Origin: Agapanthus africanus
Lineage: Eukaryota > Streptophyta > Magnoliopsida > Asparagales > Amaryllidaceae
Assembly (NCBI GenBank): GCA_030015575.1
Contig: JASDDO010000024.1
Location: 218,322,996-218,386,995, forward strand
Length of the DNA stretch: 64,000 bases
Reading direction: 5' to 3'
Made by a program: the position numbers and the translations under genes. This document shows positions 1 to 10,568 of the stretch, in pieces; positions within the stretch are counted from its first letter, which is position 1, and the number at the start of each line of letters is the position of its first letter. The notes under the pieces are model-generated. The model had not been told where the DNA came from. It worked only from the letters and a program-made list of their open reading frames with translations, and ran no database searches.

Positions 1-2
1 GG

Positions 3-2735
3 GCCATGACGAAAATCTTCGACGACCTTATACACAAAATCGTCGAATGCTATATCGACGATCTCGTGGTCAAGAGCAAATCATACGAGGAACATCTCGA
101 GCATCTGAAGACTGTATTTCAACGCCTTCGGCAATACAACTTGAAGATGAATCCTCTTAAATGTGCGTTCGGGGTTTCCTCGGGCAAGTTCCTGGGATTC
201 GTCGTTCGACACCGAGGTATTGAAATAGATCCGTCAAAGATCAAAGCGATCATGGAAATGCCTCCACCGAGGACTCTCAAACAGCTGCGGTCTCTCCAAG
301 GGAAACTCGCGTATATACGGCGATTCATAGCCAACCTTTCAGGAAAGTGCCGTCCTTACAGCCACCTGATGAAGAAGGGAACCCCATTTGTTTGGGACCA
401 AAAATGCCAAGGCGCACTGGATGAGATCAAGCAATACCTGCAGAACCCTCCGGTGTTGGCTGCTCCAGTTAAGGGGAAGCCTCTTATTCTTTATACAACC
501 GCCCTCGAAGGTTCTTTAGGCGCATTATGGGCACAAGAGAACGATCAAGGGAAAGAAAGAGCACTTTACTACTTAAGTCGAGTCCTGCTGGGGGCAGAAA
601 GCAACTACTCTCCCATTGAAAAACACTGCCTGGCGTTGATCTTCGCAATAACAAAGCTTAGGCACTACGCGTTGGCGCACGAGGTCCGTCTGATTTCAAA
701 AGTGGACCCTCTTAAATATCTAATGTCAAAAGCCATATTGACAGGACGACTCGCTAAATGGGCCCTGCTCTTGATGGAATTCTCGATAACGTATCAACCT
801 CTCAAGGCAGTGAAAGGCCAGGCCATCGCCGACTTCCTCGCTGAGCATCCGATACCCGCCGATTCTCCTATGAATTGCGATCTTCCAGACGAACATGCGT
901 TCGATGCGATCGACGGCGATAATATTCGATGGGAGCTTTATTTCGATGGAGCATCTTCCATGAAGAAACGCAAACAAAGTACCCCTATAATTAAATCAGG
1001 GGTAGGACTCATCTTTGTAACTCCACAAGGAGGAATAATGCGCTACGCCTTCTCCCTAACGGAGCCGAGAACAAACAATGAAGCCGAATACGAAGCTCTG
1101 ATAGCAGGCCTTGAAATCGCCATTGACATGGAAATTGAAGATCTCCTCATATACGGTGATTCCCAACTGGTCGTTAGTCAAGTAAACGGCGATTACCAAA
1201 CATGCAAACCGGAATTGGTAAAATACGGCGAAAAAGTGCAACAACTGCTAACCCAAATTCCCTCATATACTTTGGAGAGCATACCGCGCGCGGAAAACAG
1301 CAAAGCGGACGCACTAGCCAAACTTGCTAAAGAACTGGCGGACGAGAACCTCGACGACATTAGAATCGTGGTACAAAGCCGTCGAGTGCTTGCCCCAACA
1401 GAAATATCTCCAGGGTCATATAAAGAAAATGGAGCAACTGAGGAGACAACCCTGCAAATAAAAGACAGGGAAAATACCGAGGACTGGAGAGAAGTCTTCA
1501 TAGATTACTTCAAGTTCCACCGAATACCTGAAGAGGCGTCCACAAGACATCAGCTCACGAAACGAGCTCTGTCTGTCGCTTTCGTCAATGATACTCTATA
1601 CAAGAGGTCGTTCGACTCTCTGTGGTTAAGATGCTTAGGACCTGACGAAGCGAGAAGGGTCGTCCAAGAAGTTCACGACGGACTCTGCGGTTCCCACCAA
1701 GCAGGCCCTAAGATGAAGTTGAAGATAAAGCGGATGGGCTATTACTGGTCCACGATGATGCAGGATTGCCTGGAATATGCGAGGCAATGTCATCCATGCC
1801 AAATTCATGGGGACTTCATCCATCAGCATCCCAATCCACTGCATCCAACAATGGCTAGTTGGCCATTCGAAATGTGGGGAACTGACATAGTCGGTCCCAT
1901 CGAACCAGCATCGTCAAAGGGACATCGTTTCATCTTGGCGACGACTGATTACTTCTCCAAATGGGCAGAGGCAGTACCATTGAGGGAAGTGAAGACGGAG
2001 AACATCCTCCATTTCTTCAAAACGCATGTCATCTACCGGTTTGGAACCCCGAGAAGAATCATCTCTGATAATGGGCCAGCCTATCGAAGTCATAAAATTA
2101 GCCGTTTTGCACAGCAGCACAATATAGACTGGAGATATTCCTCAGTTTATAACCCACGAGCTAACGGTCTAGCTGAAGCCTTCAACAAGACCTTGACGAA
2201 GATCATAAAGAAAACAGTGTCACGAAATAAGAAAGATTGGCACGAAAGATTGCAAGAGGCTCTTTGGGCGTATCGGACTACGTTTAAAATGGCCACAAAC
2301 ACAACGCCATACGCGTTGGTATTTGGGACGGAAGCAGTACTCCCTCTCGAGATAGAATTACCCTCTCTACGAGTGGCAGTCCACTACGAGCTGACAGACG
2401 AAGAAAATGCTCACCTTCGGTTTGAAGAGCTTGACGCCCTTGATGAAATCCGGCTTCTAGCACAACAAAATCTGGAAGCCTATAAAGCAAAGATGACGCG
2501 CTCATATGAAAGATTGAGCCGCCCGAGGACATTCCACCAAGGCGAACTCGTGCTAGTGGTCAAAAGGCCCATGATCCCCAATCGCGCCAAGCGGGGAAAG
2601 TTTGAGCCAAACTATGAAGGACCGTATATCGTTGATAAGGTCTACCAAGGTGGGGCCTATCTACTCATGGACATGCACGGTGAAAGGCCTTTCAGGCCAA
2701 TAAACGGACGCTTCCTAAAGAAATACTATGCTTAA
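3..2735 (+). CDS. pol: Tat-type pol polyprotein, 3' part: RT end, RNase H, second RNase H, integrase
   Basis: The frame is open from base 3 and simply continues from upstream, so the ATG at base 6 is not a true start. Residues counted from that ATG: the RT catalytic box YIDD is at 16-19. A first RNase H at about 155-270 lacks the usual first Asp (LYTTALEGS where TDAS is expected). A second, archaeal-type RNase H spans about 309-445, with Asp314 (YFDGASS), Glu359 (NNEAEYEAL), Asp385 (YGDSQ) and Asp435 (KADALA). Integrase follows, with a zinc-binding HHCC (His557 to Cys595/Cys598) and DDE residues near Asp627 (GTDIVGP), Asp688 (SDNGP) and Glu724 (GLAEAF). The C-terminus ends without a chromodomain. 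The absence of stops suggests a young element. The product would reverse-transcribe and integrate the element. Confidence 0.93.
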   Translation, partial: AMTKIFDDLIHKIVECYIDDLVVKSKSYEEHLEHLKTVFQRLRQYNLKMNPLKCAFGVSSGKFLGFVVRHRGIEIDPSKIKAIMEMPPPRTLKQLRSLQGKLAYIRRFIANLSGKCRPYSHLMKKGTPFVWDQKCQGALDEIKQYLQNPPVLAAPVKGKPLILYTTALEGSLGALWAQENDQGKERALYYLSRVLLGAESNYSPIEKHCLALIFAITKLRHYALAHEVRLISKVDPLKYLMSKAILTGRLAKWALLLMEFSITYQPLKAVKGQAIADFLAEHPIPADSPMNCDLPDEHAFDAIDGDNIRWELYFDGASSMKKRKQSTPIIKSGVGLIFVTPQGGIMRYAFSLTEPRTNNEAEYEALIAGLEIAIDMEIEDLLIYGDSQLVVSQVNGDYQTCKPELVKYGEKVQQLLTQIPSYTLESIPRAENSKADALAKLAKELADENLDDIRIVVQSRRVLAPTEISPGSYKENGATEETTLQIKDRENTEDWREVFIDYFKFHRIPEEASTRHQLTKRALSVAFVNDTLYKRSFDSLWLRCLGPDEARRVVQEVHDGLCGSHQAGPKMKLKIKRMGYYWSTMMQDCLEYARQCHPCQIHGDFIHQHPNPLHPTMASWPFEMWGTDIVGPIEPASSKGHRFILATTDYFSKWAEAVPLREVKTENILHFFKTHVIYRFGTPRRIISDNGPAYRSHKISRFAQQHNIDWRYSSVYNPRANGLAEAFNKTLTKIIKKTVSRNKKDWHERLQEALWAYRTTFKMATNTTPYALVFGTEAVLPLEIELPSLRVAVHYELTDEENAHLRFEELDALDEIRLLAQQNLEAYKAKMTRSYERLSRPRTFHQGELVLVVKRPMIPNRAKRGKFEPNYEGPYIVDKVYQGGAYLLMDMHGERPFRPINGRFLKKYYA

Positions 2736-3070
2736 TGAGCCACAGCCTAGGTCAAGGGTAGATGACGACGACTATGTCCGCTCGCTATCTTCCTAAGCTC
2801 AAGCTTTATAAGTAGTAGCCAACCCTCTCAACGGTGGACCGGAATGTCCTTAAACTAATAGCAGACTGAAAACGTCTTTAAACTAATACTGCAGCATCCT
2901 TGGGCTGACGAGATAAAAAAAATAATAATAAAAATAAAAATGAAATTAAAAAAAAACGGTAAGTCCATAAGCAAAATGGGCGCGGATGAAAACCCGAAAG
3001 GGCTCCGTGAGTAAAAACAGCAGGACTACCGGCGAGTGTTTATGAAAACCTGAAAGGGCGCAACCTCGTT
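2736..3070. other. Spacer after pol, non-coding
   Basis: No gene is visible. There are two diverged copies (about 2826-2900) of a motif with GGAC and GTCC arms and the phrase CTTAAACTAATA, which also forms an array in the LTR at 12960-13220. An A-rich stretch lies at 2915-2956. Confidence 0.5.
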
Positions 3071-3600
3071 AAGAACACTTATAGGGTCCTCTCGACCTTG
3101 TAAGGAGAAACCACCTGCGTGAGATCCTTACGACTCACAAAGGAGCAACACACTTAGGGATCCCCACGATTCCTAAGGAGAAAATACACTTGCGAGATCC
3201 TCACGACTCGTAAGGAGAACTCGCCTATGGGACCCTCACGGCTCATAGGATTTGAAAGTCTTAAGTCACAGAGACCTAAACCTGTGCTTAAGCAAACCCC
3301 CACAAACTTCCAATATTGCCCTACAAGTGGTTCAATATTGACCCTTGTATACAATCCACGGGCGCGAATAAACATTTCCCTAACTAAGTCCCATCTGAAG
3401 CTAGGGATATGTGTGCATGGTAAACAACCCTTGTAAATCCTCTCGACTTACAAGGAGAAAGCCCTCCTGTAGGATCCTTACGACTTACAGAGAAACAAAC
3501 ACTTAGGGATCCTCACGACTCCTAAGGAGAAAATGCACCTACAAGATCCCCACGACTTGTAGGGAGAAATACCTTCACGAGACCCTTACGGCTCATGAAG
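3071..3600. repeat. Hairpin array with constant loop and variable stems, block 1
   Basis: At least ten units share a loop core close to ATCCTCACGACT, flanked by arms that differ between units but stay complementary within each. Examples are 3153-3178 (CTTAGG/CCTAAG), 3189-3215 (CTTGCGAG/CTCGTAAG), 3224-3249 (CCTATG/CATAGG), 3429-3455 (CCTTGTAA/TTACAAGG), 3502-3527, 3538-3563 (CCTACAAG/CTTGTAGG) and 3573-3600 (CTTCA/TGAAG). Units are separated by A-rich linkers such as GGAGAAAA. A longer imperfect hairpin (CTTAAG arms) lies at 3260-3291. The array is in the 3' spacer, downstream of pol and beyond the end of the antisense gene. Confidence 0.85.
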
Positions 3601-4190
3601 TCAAAAGCCTTAGCCGACAGGATCCTAACCCTGGTCGCTAAGCCTCCTTTGTTCGACAACGACAGAGGCAAATGATGATTCGCTCCTGGTAATATCCCAG
3701 TTGCAGCGGTGCTGATGCCGAAATCGGTGTCCAATTTCAGGTTTACGGCGAAAGCCAGTAGGCCGCTCATGCATACGAAACAGCCGAAATGATAGGACAA
3801 CTTGCAATAAAAAGCAGCAAGTAAAATGTATGCATGCAAAATAGCCGAAATGATTGGGCAACTCGTAATAAAAAGCAACGAGTAAAAATAAAAAAAACAA
3901 ATAGCCGAAATGATTGGGCACCGCGAAAAATAGCCGAAAAGATTGGGCAATCGCGATTTTCGCGATATAAAAGCTGAAATGATAGAGCATCGCGGAAATA
4001 AAATAAAACAAAAAAAAAATAAGAAATGATAAAACTTCGGCCCTACAGTTAAGATCACATCGATCCCTGTATACAATCCAAGGGCGTAAACAAAGAAGAA
4101 ACCATACCTCCCCAGCGGATTCCGTCAAACGACGAAACCAAACCTCAACGGTTCATTTCAACCGAAGAAGCCAGTGACTTCAACGAAAAT
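3601..4190. repeat. Spacer with AGCCGAAATGATTGGGCA repeats and a second hairpin family
   Basis: About five diverged repeats contain the phrase AGCCGAAATGAT (3781-3990). Two have hairpins with an identical loop AATAAAAAGCA and different matched stems: 3800-3822 (ACTTGC/GCAAGT) and 3861-3883 (ACTCGT/ACGAGT). Further palindromes based on CGCGA are at 3920-3965. No gene is seen. Confidence 0.75.
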
Positions 4191-4192
4191 TC

Positions 4193-5016
4193 CTCGACTC
4201 ACGGATACAAACACTCCTTGACGAGAGCCCTCTGATCCGCGTCGACCCGCAGAGCCACCAGTGCCTCCGTAGGAACCCTCGACTCGTTTCAAACCCCAAG
4301 GACACAAATAATCCTTGGCGCTTGGGAAACAAATAATCCCGGCAAACTTCTCGACTCACGGATACAAACACTCCTTGACGAGAGCCCTCTGATCCGCGTC
4401 GACCCGCAGAGCCACCAGTGCCTCCGTAGGAACCCTCGACTCGTTTCAAACCCCAAGGACACAAATAATCCTTGGCGCTTGGGAAACAAATAATCCCGGC
4501 AAACTTCTCGACTCACGGATACAAACACTCCTTGACGAGAGCTTCCTGATCCGCGTCGACCCGCAGAGCCACCAGTGCCTCCGTAGGAACCCTCGACTCG
4601 TTTCAAACCCCAAGGACACAAATAATCCTTGGCGCTCGGGAAACAAATAATCCCGGCAAATTCCTCAACTCACGGATACAAACACTCCTTGACGAGAGCC
4701 CTTTGATCCGCGTCGACCCGCAGAGCCACCAGTGCCTCCGTAGGAACCCTCGACTCGTTTCAAACCCCAAGGACACAAATAATCCTTGGCGCTTGGGAAA
4801 CAAATAATCCCGGCAAACTTCTCAACTCACGGATACAAACACTCCTTGACGAGAGCTTCCTGATCCGCGTCGACCCGTAGAGCCACCAGCGCCTCCGTAG
4901 GAACCCTCGACTCGTTTCAAACCCTAAGGACACAAATAAATCCTTGGCGCTTGGGAAACAAATAATCCCTCGCAAAACTTCTCAACTCACGGATACAAAC
5001 ACTCCGTGACGAGAGC
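4193..5016. repeat. 157-bp tandem repeat, five full copies and a partial sixth
   Basis: Copies begin with CTCGACTC or CTCAACTC at 4193, 4350, 4507, 4664, 4821 and 4981, so the period is exactly 157 bp four times and then 160. Copies are nearly identical. Each has inner palindromes such as CCAAGG / CCTTGG and GGGA / TCCC around the phrase ACAAATAAT. Open frames across the array come from the repeat and are not genes. Confidence 0.95.
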
Positions 5017-5070
5017 TTCTTTGACTCACATCTTGGGCAGTAAGGATTCAAAAACTTGCTTCCTGAACAA

Positions 5071-5322
5071 ATGGGACCCTGCAAGTCAATCCTAAATGGT
5101 CTCTTGCATACTATTCACGGGTCTCACTCTCTGAAGTCGTTTCTCGACAAAGAGGGAAACAACCGCTTGCGAGCCCTATCGACTCGTAAGAGGGCAATGG
5201 GACCCTGCAAGTCAATCCTAAATGGTCTCTTGCATACTATTCACGGGTCTCACTCTCTGAAGTCGTTTCTCGACAAAGAGGGAAACAACCGCTTACGAGC
5301 CCTCTCGACTCGTAAGAGGGAG
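5071..5322. repeat. 126-bp direct tandem duplication
   Basis: Two nearly identical copies begin with ATGGGACCCTGCAAG at 5071 and 5197. Each ends in one unit of the constant-loop hairpin family (5166-5190 and 5292-5316, arms CTTGCGAG or CTTACGAG with CTCGTAAG). Confidence 0.93.
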
Positions 5323-5510
5323 AAATTCTCTTATAGGATCCTTTCGACTTATGAGAGAAAACCACACTTGGGAATCCTCACGACTCCTAAGGAGAAAATC
5401 CACTTACGAGATCCTCTCGATCCGTAGGGAGAAAAGTCTCTATGAGACCCTCACGGCTTATAGGGTTGAAAAGTCTTAGGCAGCAGATCTGAACCTGCGG
5501 CCTAAGCCAT
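5323..5510. repeat. Hairpin array with constant loop, block 2
   Basis: More units of the family in 3071-3600: 5328-5357 (CTCTTATA/TATGAGAG), 5367-5392 (CTTGGGA/TCCTAAG), 5403-5428 and 5440-5463. A related larger hairpin at 5473-5504 has arms CTTAGGC and GCCTAAG. Confidence 0.8.
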
Positions 5511-5639
5511 CGTTATTTCTTAAGAAGGTCGGGATACTCGTCCCAATCGTCCGTCAATTATGGTTATTAAGGTGGCGTACTGATAATAAAAGAAAGGAAA
5601 GACGGAGAAATGACACAAGACATTACAAAATGTGTATCT

Positions 5640-5645
5640 TTTATT
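5640..5645 (-). promoter_or_regulatory. Poly(A) signal of the Tat-1 antisense gene
   Basis: AATAAA on the minus strand, about 93 bases after the stop codon at 5738. It marks the likely 3' end of the accessory mRNA, before the hairpin arrays. Confidence 0.6.
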
Positions 5646-5737
5646 CATAAATATTGATTGAGTACAGGATACATTGTGCTAAAGAAAAAAAAAAACATAT
5701 ACATATACTTTACAAAAAACAAATGATACAAGGAGAA

Positions 5738-8700
5738 TTATTGGGAAGGGAGCGTCTTGCACAGATGTAGCAATCGCTCGCATATCTCCTTCCACGCCTT
5801 CTCCTGCTCGGCTACCGCCGTCAGCTCTGCCTCCACTTGGGCTCGTTGCCGCACGACCAATGCAAGCTGCTCCCTCACGCCTTGATAAGCAGCCTCCCGA
5901 CTTGGGATATGGCGCTCGGCCACGTCAAGCTTCCTCTTTAAGTCTAGCCCATGAGAGATGCGCTCCAGGAGACCCTCAAAGATAGTCTTCACCTCGGCAG
6001 CGTTTGCCTCAACCTCAGCGCGCAGATGGGCCGTTTCGTTTGAGGTCTTTTGGCATTCCCTTAGTCTTTGAGCTGCTTCTTGCTCCAAGTGGTGGGAGTG
6101 CGAAGTGCTTTGCTCGAGCCAAGTTGTGCGTTGGGCGCTCAGAGCTAAAACTTCGGGAGCAGGGCGCGTCAACTCCAGCTGGTACAAGCAGGCCTCGATC
6201 TCCCTGCAGTGATTAACCCAAGATTCAACGACGCCCGCGCTGTGAAAAGTTACGAGCGCCGCTAACATAGGGTTAACATCCACAGCGAAATCTGCAGCGG
6301 AAGGGAGAGCGTCCATGCTGAGTTCCTCGATGTACCCGCTCAGCATGCCTAGACTCATCACGGCACCCTTTGAAGACGGACGTCTCAAAAAGGGGCCTGC
6401 CGGTGAAGAGACGCGAGCCTCGAAAGGAATTGGGGCCGGAACAATAGCTGCGAAACAAAACAGGTTAAACGATGGTTCAAAAGATGTTAAAGGGTTACCA
6501 AAAAGGGAATCTACTATACCAGCAGCAACGGACGGTGGAGCCGGGAGGGCCGGTAGCGCGGCAGGTCTTGCATCCCCCCCTTCGATTTGTGGCACTGCAA
6601 TAAAGAAAAGGAAAGATCAGAAATTATCCCACTGCTAAAAAAAAAGGGGGGGTAAGTAAAGACATTATGGTGAAAATATACTCACCGGCGCCACTAGAGG
6701 GAGAAGTGAGGTCGGATGGGAAAGAGAAATGCGGGAGCAACACTTGATATAAGTGGTCAAAAAGCACTCCTACAAAGGCACAATAGTGTAATATTAGTAC
6801 AAAAGCCGTAATTTTGAAAGATTAATGCATGAGTCATGAATCCATACCTTCCAACATCCATGACGGTACCAGGGAAGACGGGGAGGTAACTACTGCCAAA
6901 GCAGTAGTTGATGGTGCCCCCTCGAGCAATGGAGCATCAGTACTGGCCACACCTGCAAGAACAAGCTTGTTAGAAGAGATCACAAGATATATACACAAAA
7001 AAATGGAAACGCTGGTGACTCGAAAATTTACCTGACGAGCTGCCAGCAGAAACTGAGGTAGTCCCTTCCTCCACTGACGGAAGACCACCGCCTGTAGCTT
7101 CGTCACCCGACTCAAGGGGAACCGTTGTTACGCTCTCAAGCTCTGCAGGCGGCGGGGAACCATAGGCAGGGAGGGCCAAGATAGGAACATTGCCCGATTC
7201 CTGAGAAGGAGCACCTAGCTCGCCTTCAGGAATCATGGCCGCATCACCTGCTGTTCCCTCAGGATCAGCGATTACAGCTGTCCCGTCCATCGGCACCACG
7301 AGGTCCCCAGCCTCAAGTACCTCGCCCTCTACCGCCTTCGGCTCGGTTGAGACAATCACCTCATCTGCCGCCACGTCGGGTACGGCATCAATGACCTGCT
7401 CCGCGGTAGGTTCCTCAATCTCGGCTCCAGGCTCCATGACCTCGACGAAGTTGTCCACTGTCGGTTCGGGGTCGGCGAGTACCGCTTCCTCCGCTCCCCT
7501 GGGCTCGACGGTCGTCTCCGCCTCTCCCTCAGCTGGACTTGACCCTACAAAATGGAATACGTATAAGCCAACAGCTCTACAATTCGTATGACGAGATTCT
7601 GAAAGAAGTACTACCTGAAGTGGATTTGTCATTGGCACTCCGAACCGCGCGCGCCACTTGCCGACGAGCAGTAGACAGGGCCACAGGGGGCTCTTCAGAA
7701 GGAGTATTATCGTGAAGAATAGTGCTAGGGCCCGCTCCTGCGGCCAAAGCAGCTCTGCGCGCCTTAGCTTCGCGTCTAAACCGTTTCTGCTCCTCTCGAG
7801 CCGATGAGACAGATGCCACCAGGGCCTCCTTAAGGGAGGCTTCTTCGCCCGTATACAGGGATGCCTCTAAATCCTTCAAGGCATCCCTCGTCGCGCTATC
7901 AAGCTGAGGCTCTTGCGGCAGCTTCGACGGAGTTGGGACTCCGATGACAGGCTTGGGAAGGGCCCTTGCGCCGATTAATACAACCCCTGTAAAGAAACAA
8001 GAGAAGGTCAGGTCGACTATCATAAAAAGACAATAAACTTTCCTTATAAAAGAGAACGAGGTAAAACATACCGACGCTTTCTAAGGCACGCTTCTTCTCC
8101 TCCGCCTGGAAGGTCTTCAGAGAGGCATCGATGGCCTTTTCAGTAGATTCACCTGCAGAAAATGAGGCAAATATTAGCTAAAGACAGTAATAAAAAGTGG
8201 GATAAAATGACAAATAAAGAGGCTGATGATTACCTGACTCGGTGAGCCTGCTTAACATTTCTTCGAGCCTCGCTGATCGCTCCGAAGCTGCAATGGCAGC
8301 GGCTAGATTGGTGTCCTCAGGGTCCACCACGAAACCCTCGTTGCTGCCGTACTCACATATAGTCTCGACAGGATGAGCCGCGGGCTCTAAGTTAAGAATT
8401 GCGTCGAGGGACAAGGTGGACTTCTTCTTCTTCTTTTCACCAGCCTTGGATCCACTCGGAGCATCTTTGCGCTTGCCAATTTTGGCAGTCACTTTCGGGC
8501 GGCGAGTCCCGATGTCCGCTCCTACACCCGACTCCGGCGAGGCCGCTTTAGCCGTCTTTGTCGGAGCACGGGGTACCGTTGGGGCATCCACCGCAGTGGG
8601 CAGTGGCAGTCCACGCGGAGGGGCCAACACGCGTGGTCGATCGGCTCCAGCCTCTTTCGTCGGAGGGATAACCTGAACCCTGGGCTGCAATGGAGCCTTG

Positions 8701-10568
8701 CGATTGCCGCCGGGAGGCGCAGCCCTACGATCGACCAATAGACGTTTCTCCATCAAGATGATTGGTCCCATCGCGTGCGCGTACCAGGCCACATACGAAT
8801 TGAGTATCTTGGGGGTACAGCTGGGCTCACTGATGAAAAAGTAAGAGCCTGTATTTAGCCGGATGAAGTGATGCATCGCATTCCGTACCCCCTCTGGACC
8901 GACTGTAGGTGTTCCCAAGAAGGCTTCCAATGGGACCCCTTGGTTATAACTCGATTGCCGGGCAAATCGATGCGGGTTATACCTCATGAAGAGGGCCGTG
9001 TCATTCTGCCTAAATACCAAGTAGCCCGGCCGAATGGAATAAAGGTGAAGAATTTCCCGAGCCTTCAACACGGAAACACCGCCTTTAAAGTCATCACGCA
9101 GCGACACCACTGACTTAGTGGTCTCGGAACCCATGGTGATGACCTTATCCACAAAAGAGGTCTTCGCCCCGACTAAATGCGAACGCAGAAGCAGTCCCCT
9201 GGACTCCCGCGGAGGTGCAAACACGATGGAGGCCCCGACCAATCGCATGATTCTTGGAAGTTTGAATCTCTCAAAGAACTGAGGAGTTTTATGGGCACCA
9301 AACACTCCTCGAACATGCAGCTCCATCCAAGAAGTGAAGTAGTGCATCGGGAAGTTAGCAGGCTGTACCCCAGGTTCATTAGCGTCCGCCGCTATGCTAA
9401 GTCCGTTGTAGAGGTAAGCCAACCCGGCGATCCCCACTGATAACTGCAGACCGGCCACCATTCGATGCGCCGGGTAAAATACAGAAGACCGCATGAGGCG
9501 TGGGTGCATGGGAAGCGCGAAGCTGCACAGCCACAGACCTAAGAACCCTATGAAGAAGGTCTCCTCATCCATGCCAGGGACGGCGATCTCTGAGAAAGGG
9601 ACGATAGCAGTGCCGGGAAGGTAGAAATTCCGCTGATCGATTTCTGATGAAGGCCGGCGGTCCAGGCCGAGACCAAAAGGGTCAGCAAGTTGGGCGAACT
9701 TATCACCTCGCTCTGATAAAAATTCCGGGCGAATAAAGCGAGCAATGAAGTCCGCGAAACTAACGCCTCGGTCGCCCAATTCCAAATGAAGCTCCTCGTA
9801 AATCTCCAACACCCTCACCAGGCCCGGATGCTGATGCTGGATAGCATTTTTCGGAGTTAAGTCGAGTACCACCTGCTTGGTGGCAAAGACGTACTCATCA
9901 GGAGGAAGCAGCTCCTCATAATGCTCCCCCCTCGCCGGTAAACCCGAAAGCTCAACGAACTCTTCTAGAGAAATGGAAACTTCCCTATCCGCCGTCAGGA
10001 AGGTATGCGTGGGGATATTCCATTGTTCAATGAAAGCCCTTGTCCACCACGTTGGAGGAGTAGGATATTCAAAAAGCGAGACATAGACGGCGGAGTATAA
10101 ACCGATCTTCGTCAGATGAGCTCTTTTCGCCGCTAAGATGTACCGAGCCCATGACAGGTATCCAGCAAGCGGTCGCGGATTCAATCCAATATTGTAGGCA
10201 TGTCCCCAAGGGCGTGCTTCACCCTGACAGATTCGCCTTCCTAAGATGTCTATGGCCGGCGGCGGCTGTACCGGAATAGCGCCGATTGCAGGCTGAAGAA
10301 GGTCGTCCGAATTCCAATTTTTAACCTCCACGGCATACTCCACCGGGGGTTTATCTGCGTAGGGGATCGTAACTATGGGTTCGGAGGGCGAAGCGGAACT
10401 AAAACTGCGACGACCCTGGATGATTTGGCTATACCACCTTCCCCATAAGTAGAGATGTTTGCACTCAGGATCGCGATCTTTAATCAAGGCAAGCACTACC
10501 CGGTCCACTGGTGCGTGTGGGAACCCTCCTTCCGAGCGAACGAAGGGAAAAGACAAGTCGTCAGACAT
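5738..10568 (-). CDS. Antisense accessory gene of Tat-1: plant mobile domain protein, seven exons
   Basis: Proposed exons (minus): 10568-8234, 8152-8072, 7986-7615, 7544-7032, 6952-6848, 6769-6686 and 6594-5738. All six introns are GT-AG, 70-91 nt, and all junctions keep one frame (each interrupts a codon after its first base). The spliced frame is about 1,448 codons without a stop. Exon 1 holds a plant mobile domain at about residues 165-470, with WWTRAFIEQWN, then SISLEEFVELSGLP and later GFLGLWLCSFALP. A Pro-rich linker and a Lys cluster (GEKKKKKS, near residue 710) suggest nuclear entry. Exons 3-6 are acidic and low complexity; exon 7 is a long Glu/Arg-rich coiled coil ending LCKTLPSQ. 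A 51-nt GT-AG stretch at 6448-6498 is in frame and probably too short to be spliced. Such domains are found in host silencing factors and in accessory frames of Tat elements; the role here is unknown. Confidence 0.82.

Noticed and set aside
4180-4975. A set of similar 66-110-codon open frames on the minus strand with repeated RGFLRRHWWLCGS
   Set aside because: They are frames through the 157-bp tandem repeat, shifted by one period each; no start context or conserved domain.
4193-5016. Regular direct repeats resembling a CRISPR array
   Set aside because: The whole 157-bp unit repeats, with no unique spacers, and the context is a plant retrotransposon.
6448-6498. A 51-nt GT-AG intron in the last exon of the antisense gene
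   Set aside because: Too short for a typical plant intron, and the frame is open through it.
6315-8676. Plus-strand frames at 6315-6638, 7235-7591 and 8416-8676
   Set aside because: They are shadows of the spliced antisense gene, whose reading is supported by domain content and splice phase.
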